This document shows positions 7,300-9,959 of a stretch of 9,959 nucleotides of DNA, one piece after another. Every line of letters begins with the position of its first letter. Position 1 is the first letter of the stretch. The notes under the pieces were generated by a model. It was given only the letters and a program-made list of their open reading frames with translations, was not told the DNA's origin and searched no databases. Source of the DNA: Nitrososphaerota archaeon (GTDB lineage: Archaea > Thermoproteota > EX4484-205 > JAAOZO01); contig JAAOZO010000104.1 of assembly GCA_011605715.1 (NCBI GenBank), positions 1-9,959 on the forward strand, in the 5' to 3' direction. The position numbers and the translations under genes were made by a program.

Positions 7300-8472
7300 A
7301 TGTCCAAACAATTGTCATTACAGATCAAAGGCGCAAAAGTGCTTACAATGGATCGTAATAATAGAGTTTTCAAGGGAAACATTATTATAAAAAATGGAAA
7401 AATAGAAGACGTAACGACGGCTGAAGTAAAAAACGATAACTTGAGCGATGTAATAGATGCTGAAGGTTTGGTTGCTGTACCTGGATTTATAGATGCACAC
7501 ACTCACATAGGAATTATCCCTCTTGAATGGGATGGAGGCGAACAAGCAGTTGAAAAGTCAGATCCAATTACACCACAACTAAAAGTAACAGATGCCTTAA
7601 ACATGTTCGATTCAGCATACAAGGAAGCGATCGAAGGAGGAGTAACGACTGTGGCTATCAGTACAGGTGCGTATATGTCTTTTGGTAAAATTGTAGAAGC
7701 TATTACAATTGTTCCTGGTCAAGCAATTATAACTAAAACAAACGGCAATATACTTAACGAGGAATTTGGAATAAAAATAGCAGTCGGAGAACATCCTAAA
7801 AGATTCCTGGAAACTATGAAGCTTACACCTACAACTAGGATGGGAATGTTAGCGACAATTAGAACTTACTTGGAGAAAACAGAAAAATATCTAGAAAAAA
7901 ACGAAGACGATAGACAAATAGATTTAAAGCTAGAAGCATTAGCGAAATTAATAAAAGGTGAAAGTTTTGCTTTAGTACACGCACATCTTTCTAGAGATAT
8001 CGTTTCTATTGTTAGGCTTCTTTCTGAATACAACATTAAGAAGATAATCATAGTACATGGAACAGAGGCCTATGAAGTTGGAGAGTTCCTAAGGGAAGGG
8101 AACATACCCGTTATTCTTGGCCCAATCGTTTTCTCAAGGAGAGGTACAGAATTAAGAAAACTAACTTCTAAACTACCCTTACTTCTTTATAAGAACAAAG
8201 TAAAGTTTTGCTTGACTACAGACCATCCCACTATACCTGTTAGGTACTTACCATTGCTAGCAGCAGTAGCAGTTTCAGAAGGTCTTCCATATGAAGAAGC
8301 ATTAAAAGCTATTACCATAAACGCAGCAGAAATACTAGGAATTTCCAATATAGTTGGAAGCATAGAGGTTGGAAAAGATGCAGACATTGTACTTATGGAG
8401 GGGGATCCACTAGATCCTGACTCAAAAGTAGTTTATACGATCATTGAAGGAAACATAGTATATAAGAGGTGA
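7300..8472 (+). CDS. Metal-dependent amidohydrolase, imidazolonepropionase-related (first of tandem pair)
   Basis: This 390-residue enzyme of the amidohydrolase superfamily should hydrolyse a C-N bond in a small cytoplasmic substrate; the exact substrate is unknown. The start of the barrel carries the metal pair H67 and H69 in DAHTHIG. GEHPKR with E164, VHAHLSRD with H227/H229, IVHGTEAYEV with H253, and TTDHP with D308 supply the other expected active-site positions. The C-terminus returns to the small beta-sandwich domain (GSIEVGKDADIVLMEGDP) shared by this superfamily, whose N-terminal half is residues 1-60. It lacks a signal peptide. The start is ATG 7300; the ATG at 7295 is in another frame. 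It fits the group in COG1228 that also contains imidazolonepropionase and some Xaa-Arg or Xaa-Pro dipeptidases; the motif GEHPKR resembles GENPKR of uncharacterised members, so neither activity can be assumed. Confidence 0.88.
   Translation: MSKQLSLQIKGAKVLTMDRNNRVFKGNIIIKNGKIEDVTTAEVKNDNLSDVIDAEGLVAVPGFIDAHTHIGIIPLEWDGGEQAVEKSDPITPQLKVTDALNMFDSAYKEAIEGGVTTVAISTGAYMSFGKIVEAITIVPGQAIITKTNGNILNEEFGIKIAVGEHPKRFLETMKLTPTTRMGMLATIRTYLEKTEKYLEKNEDDRQIDLKLEALAKLIKGESFALVHAHLSRDIVSIVRLLSEYNIKKIIIVHGTEAYEVGEFLREGNIPVILGPIVFSRRGTELRKLTSKLPLLLYKNKVKFCLTTDHPTIPVRYLPLLAAVAVSEGLPYEEALKAITINAAEILGISNIVGSIEVGKDADIVLMEGDPLDPDSKVVYTIIEGNIVYKR
8358..8391 (+). repeat. 34-base direct repeat, copy in the first amidohydrolase
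   Basis: These 34 bases recur without mismatch at 9530-9563 in the second amidohydrolase, in the same reading frame, and encode SIEVGKDADIV, a conserved superfamily motif. Silent positions are identical although the rest of the two genes has diverged at them. Confidence 0.85.
8466..8472 (+). promoter_or_regulatory. Shine-Dalgarno site containing the upstream gene's stop codon
   Basis: GAGGTGA is a strong archaeal ribosome-binding site 5 bases before ATG 8478, and its final TGA is the stop codon of the preceding amidohydrolase. It decides the start of the second gene: the GTG at 8469 would lie inside the site itself, so ATG 8478 is preferred. Confidence 0.8.
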
Positions 8473-8477
8473 CTATA

Positions 8478-9647
8478 ATGAAAGCCATTATTGGAAAAGA
8501 GATAATAACGATGAACAAAAAAAGAGAAAAAATAAAAAATGGGATTATACTGATAGATGAAAATGGAAAGATTTCTTTTGTTGGCAAAAAAGAAGAAGTA
8601 CAGATTCCAGATAATACCGAAATCCTTGAAGCACCGGAAAGCATAATAACACCCGGACTCGTGGATGCGCATAGTCACTTAGGAATAATTCCAGAAGAGT
8701 TGGACTGGGAGTATTCTGATGTGAATGATTATTATAGTCCGGTAACAGCTCATTTAAAAGCAATAGATGCAATTGATCCGTTTGACGAGGGTTTTAAGGA
8801 GGCCTTAGAGGGTGGAGTAACAACAGTTTATACCGGTCCTGGAAGCGCAAATGTAATAGGAGGCATTGGAACAATAATAAAAACTTACGGAAAAAGTCTA
8901 ACGGAAATGGTTGTAGACCCAGAAGCTGCACTAAAGATGGCACTGGGTCCAAAAAGACAACAGGAGTATAAAAGTAAGACACCCTATCCGACTTCAAGAA
9001 TGGGAACCGTAGCACTCCTTAGAACATGGTTGCTTAAAGCAAAAAGATATAGTGAGGGGAAGATGGATGGAGAAAAATTAGATAAAGAAGAAAGGATTAT
9101 TTTGCAAGTTATAGCCAAAGTTTTAAGTGGAAAGATGATAGCAAAAATCCACCTTTCAACCTCACCTGATGAAATATTATCAATTCTTAGAATAATAGAT
9201 GAATTTAAATTCTATGCTACTATAGACCATGTATTTGGCGGACAACTGCTGTTGGACGAAATATTAAAACGAAAAGTACCGGTAGTTTATGGGCCACCGA
9301 TGCTTTCTAAAGTAGCAGCATACTTTAAGTATATGGCAGACGACGCACCTGTAATGATGTACAGGAAAGGAGTATCTGTGTCGCTTATGACGGATCATCC
9401 TGTTATTCCAGAGAAGCATCTGCGTTTATTGGCTGCGGTAACAGTAAAAAATGGATTAACGTTAGATGAGGCTTTAGAATTAGTTACCATTAACCCTGCC
9501 AAAGCACTAAGAATAGAAAAACAGGTTGAAAGCATAGAGGTTGGAAAAGATGCAGACATTGTAATTGCCTCAGGACATCCGATTAAGCCAAAAACAAGGA
9601 TAGAGAAGGTACTAGTTATGGGAAAGCTGGCATATTCTAGTGAGTGA
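8478..9647 (+). CDS. Metal-dependent amidohydrolase, imidazolonepropionase-related (second of tandem pair)
   Basis: This 389-residue paralogue of the preceding gene shares the same fold and order of motifs, with clear similarity throughout and strongest at the C-terminus. Metal-site residues H65 and H67 (DAHSHLG), H225 (KIHLSTS), H251 (IDHVFGG) and D306 (MTDHP) are kept. Two positions differ: GEHPKR of the first copy is reduced to GPKR (157-160), losing the glutamate, and H227 of the first copy is replaced by K223. A related substrate or altered metal site is possible. Its TIINPAKAL-type C-terminal helix and SIEVGKDADIV are typical of the superfamily. It lacks a signal peptide and is coupled to the gene before it by a stop codon embedded in its ribosome-binding site. 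The start is ATG 8478 rather than GTG 8469. Whether the two proteins form a heteromeric complex or act in sequence is unknown. Confidence 0.88.
   Translation: MKAIIGKEIITMNKKREKIKNGIILIDENGKISFVGKKEEVQIPDNTEILEAPESIITPGLVDAHSHLGIIPEELDWEYSDVNDYYSPVTAHLKAIDAIDPFDEGFKEALEGGVTTVYTGPGSANVIGGIGTIIKTYGKSLTEMVVDPEAALKMALGPKRQQEYKSKTPYPTSRMGTVALLRTWLLKAKRYSEGKMDGEKLDKEERIILQVIAKVLSGKMIAKIHLSTSPDEILSILRIIDEFKFYATIDHVFGGQLLLDEILKRKVPVVYGPPMLSKVAAYFKYMADDAPVMMYRKGVSVSLMTDHPVIPEKHLRLLAAVTVKNGLTLDEALELVTINPAKALRIEKQVESIEVGKDADIVIASGHPIKPKTRIEKVLVMGKLAYSSE
9530..9563 (+). repeat. 34-base direct repeat, copy in the second amidohydrolase
   Basis: This is the partner of 8358-8391. Four further bases, GTTG, match just upstream beyond a single mismatch. 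The shared silent choices suggest either a recent conversion tract or chance under strong codon bias. Confidence 0.85.
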
Positions 9648-9692
9648 AAGGCTGCGGGTTTCGTTAGTGTACTTTATGACTTTATTCTTCAC
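9648..9692. other. Short gap between convergent genes
   Basis: This 45-base stretch separates the stop of the second amidohydrolase from the stop of the coiled-coil gene. It includes moderately T-rich plus-strand sequence (ACTTTATGACTTTATTCTTC), which could help end transcription of the amidohydrolases, but there is no clean oligo-T run and no stem-loop that I can see. Confidence 0.3.
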
Positions 9693-9959
9693 TCAAGCAT
9701 TCTTTACTTGGACATAAAGAGCTGTGTATAGTCCTGCAGCCAGTTGGATTTTAACCAACTTATCTAAGGGTATAACCGTGTAATTTAATTCTCTCTCAAG
9801 CTTTTCAGCTCTTTGCTCCAACTCTTCTTCTATACTTTTTAAAGAAGATTCAATTGTATTATCTCCTCCCGACTCAACTTCGGTCTTTAGCATTCGATAT
9901 AGCATTCCTAGACTTAGTAATCTGTAAAATTCTGAGACTTGATAGTTATCGAACTTCTC
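9693..9959 (-). CDS. Unidentified coiled-coil protein, 3' end only
   Basis: The frame is open from the right edge to TGA at 9693-9695, giving 88 visible residues; an internal ATG at 9905 would be a start only if the protein is very short, and the open frame above it (EKFDNYQVSEFYRLLSLGML) looks coding. The visible part has an amphipathic N-terminal stretch, a glutamate-rich coiled coil with heptad-like hydrophobics around residues 38-60 (SLKSIEEELEQRAEKLEREL), then a final helix with Leu, Ile and Ala. There is no recognised catalytic motif. It converges on the amidohydrolases across a gap of 45 bases and appears to belong to a separate transcription unit. I do not recognise the family; a small structural or nucleic-acid-associated archaeal protein is only a guess. 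Confidence 0.65.
   Translation of the reverse strand, partial: EKFDNYQVSEFYRLLSLGMLYRMLKTEVESGGDNTIESSLKSIEEELEQRAEKLERELNYTVIPLDKLVKIQLAAGLYTALYVQVKNA

Noticed and set aside
7224..7545. Two minus-strand open frames of 75-92 codons across the start of the first amidohydrolase
   Set aside because: They are antisense shadows of a well-supported gene, rich in Ser, Phe and Ile as expected of reversed AT-rich code.
8469..8477. GTG start for the second amidohydrolase, extending it by three residues
   Set aside because: The GTG is inside the GAGGTGA ribosome-binding site; ATG 8478 has correct spacing and gives the usual short N-terminus.
8433..9015. Several minus-strand frames inside the second amidohydrolase
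   Set aside because: They mirror a gene with clear superfamily motifs and show Phe/Leu/Ser-rich composition with no start signals.
1..9959. CRISPR arrays, insertion sequences, tRNA or rRNA genes
   Set aside because: No regular repeat-spacer units, terminal inverted repeats with transposase, cloverleaf or rRNA-like sequence were found by reading both strands.

Overview
The window looks like thermophilic archaeal DNA, most likely from the Thermoproteota (Crenarchaeota). It is AT-rich, has TTTATATA-type TATA boxes with purine-rich BRE elements, mixes leaderless genes with genes preceded by GAGGTG/GGTGA Shine-Dalgarno motifs, and encodes a solute-binding protein with a C-terminal membrane anchor and no lipobox cysteine. 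The species cannot be named from the sequence alone.

Layout. Positions 1-1481 (minus strand) hold the first 493 codons of a family 2 glycoside hydrolase of the beta-mannosidase type; the gene runs off the left edge. A 128-base gap (1482-1609) holds the end of the upstream transporter operon and the hydrolase promoter. Positions 1610-7141 (minus strand) are a complete, tightly overlapping five-gene ABC importer operon of the dipeptide/oligopeptide (Opp/Dpp) class, in the order binding protein, two permeases, two ATPases. A 158-base divergent region (7142-7299) has a promoter for each side and an operator-like palindrome between them. Positions 7300-9647 (plus strand) are two tandem, paralogous metal-dependent amidohydrolases that are translationally coupled. 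Positions 9693-9959 (minus strand) are the 3' end of an unidentified coiled-coil protein that converges on them.

How it may work. The Opp/Dpp importer followed by a cytoplasmic beta-mannosidase-type enzyme suggests uptake and intracellular hydrolysis of beta-linked oligosaccharides; many archaeal Opp-class importers carry sugars rather than peptides. The divergent amidohydrolases belong to the imidazolonepropionase-related group, some of whose members are dipeptidases, so a peptide or amide substrate is the main alternative. No gene stretch over 300 bases is empty, and I found no CRISPR array, insertion sequence, tRNA or rRNA. Most of the window is ordinary transport and catabolism; the points most worth checking are the divergent amidohydrolase pair, the 34-base identity they share, and the palindrome between the divergent promoters.
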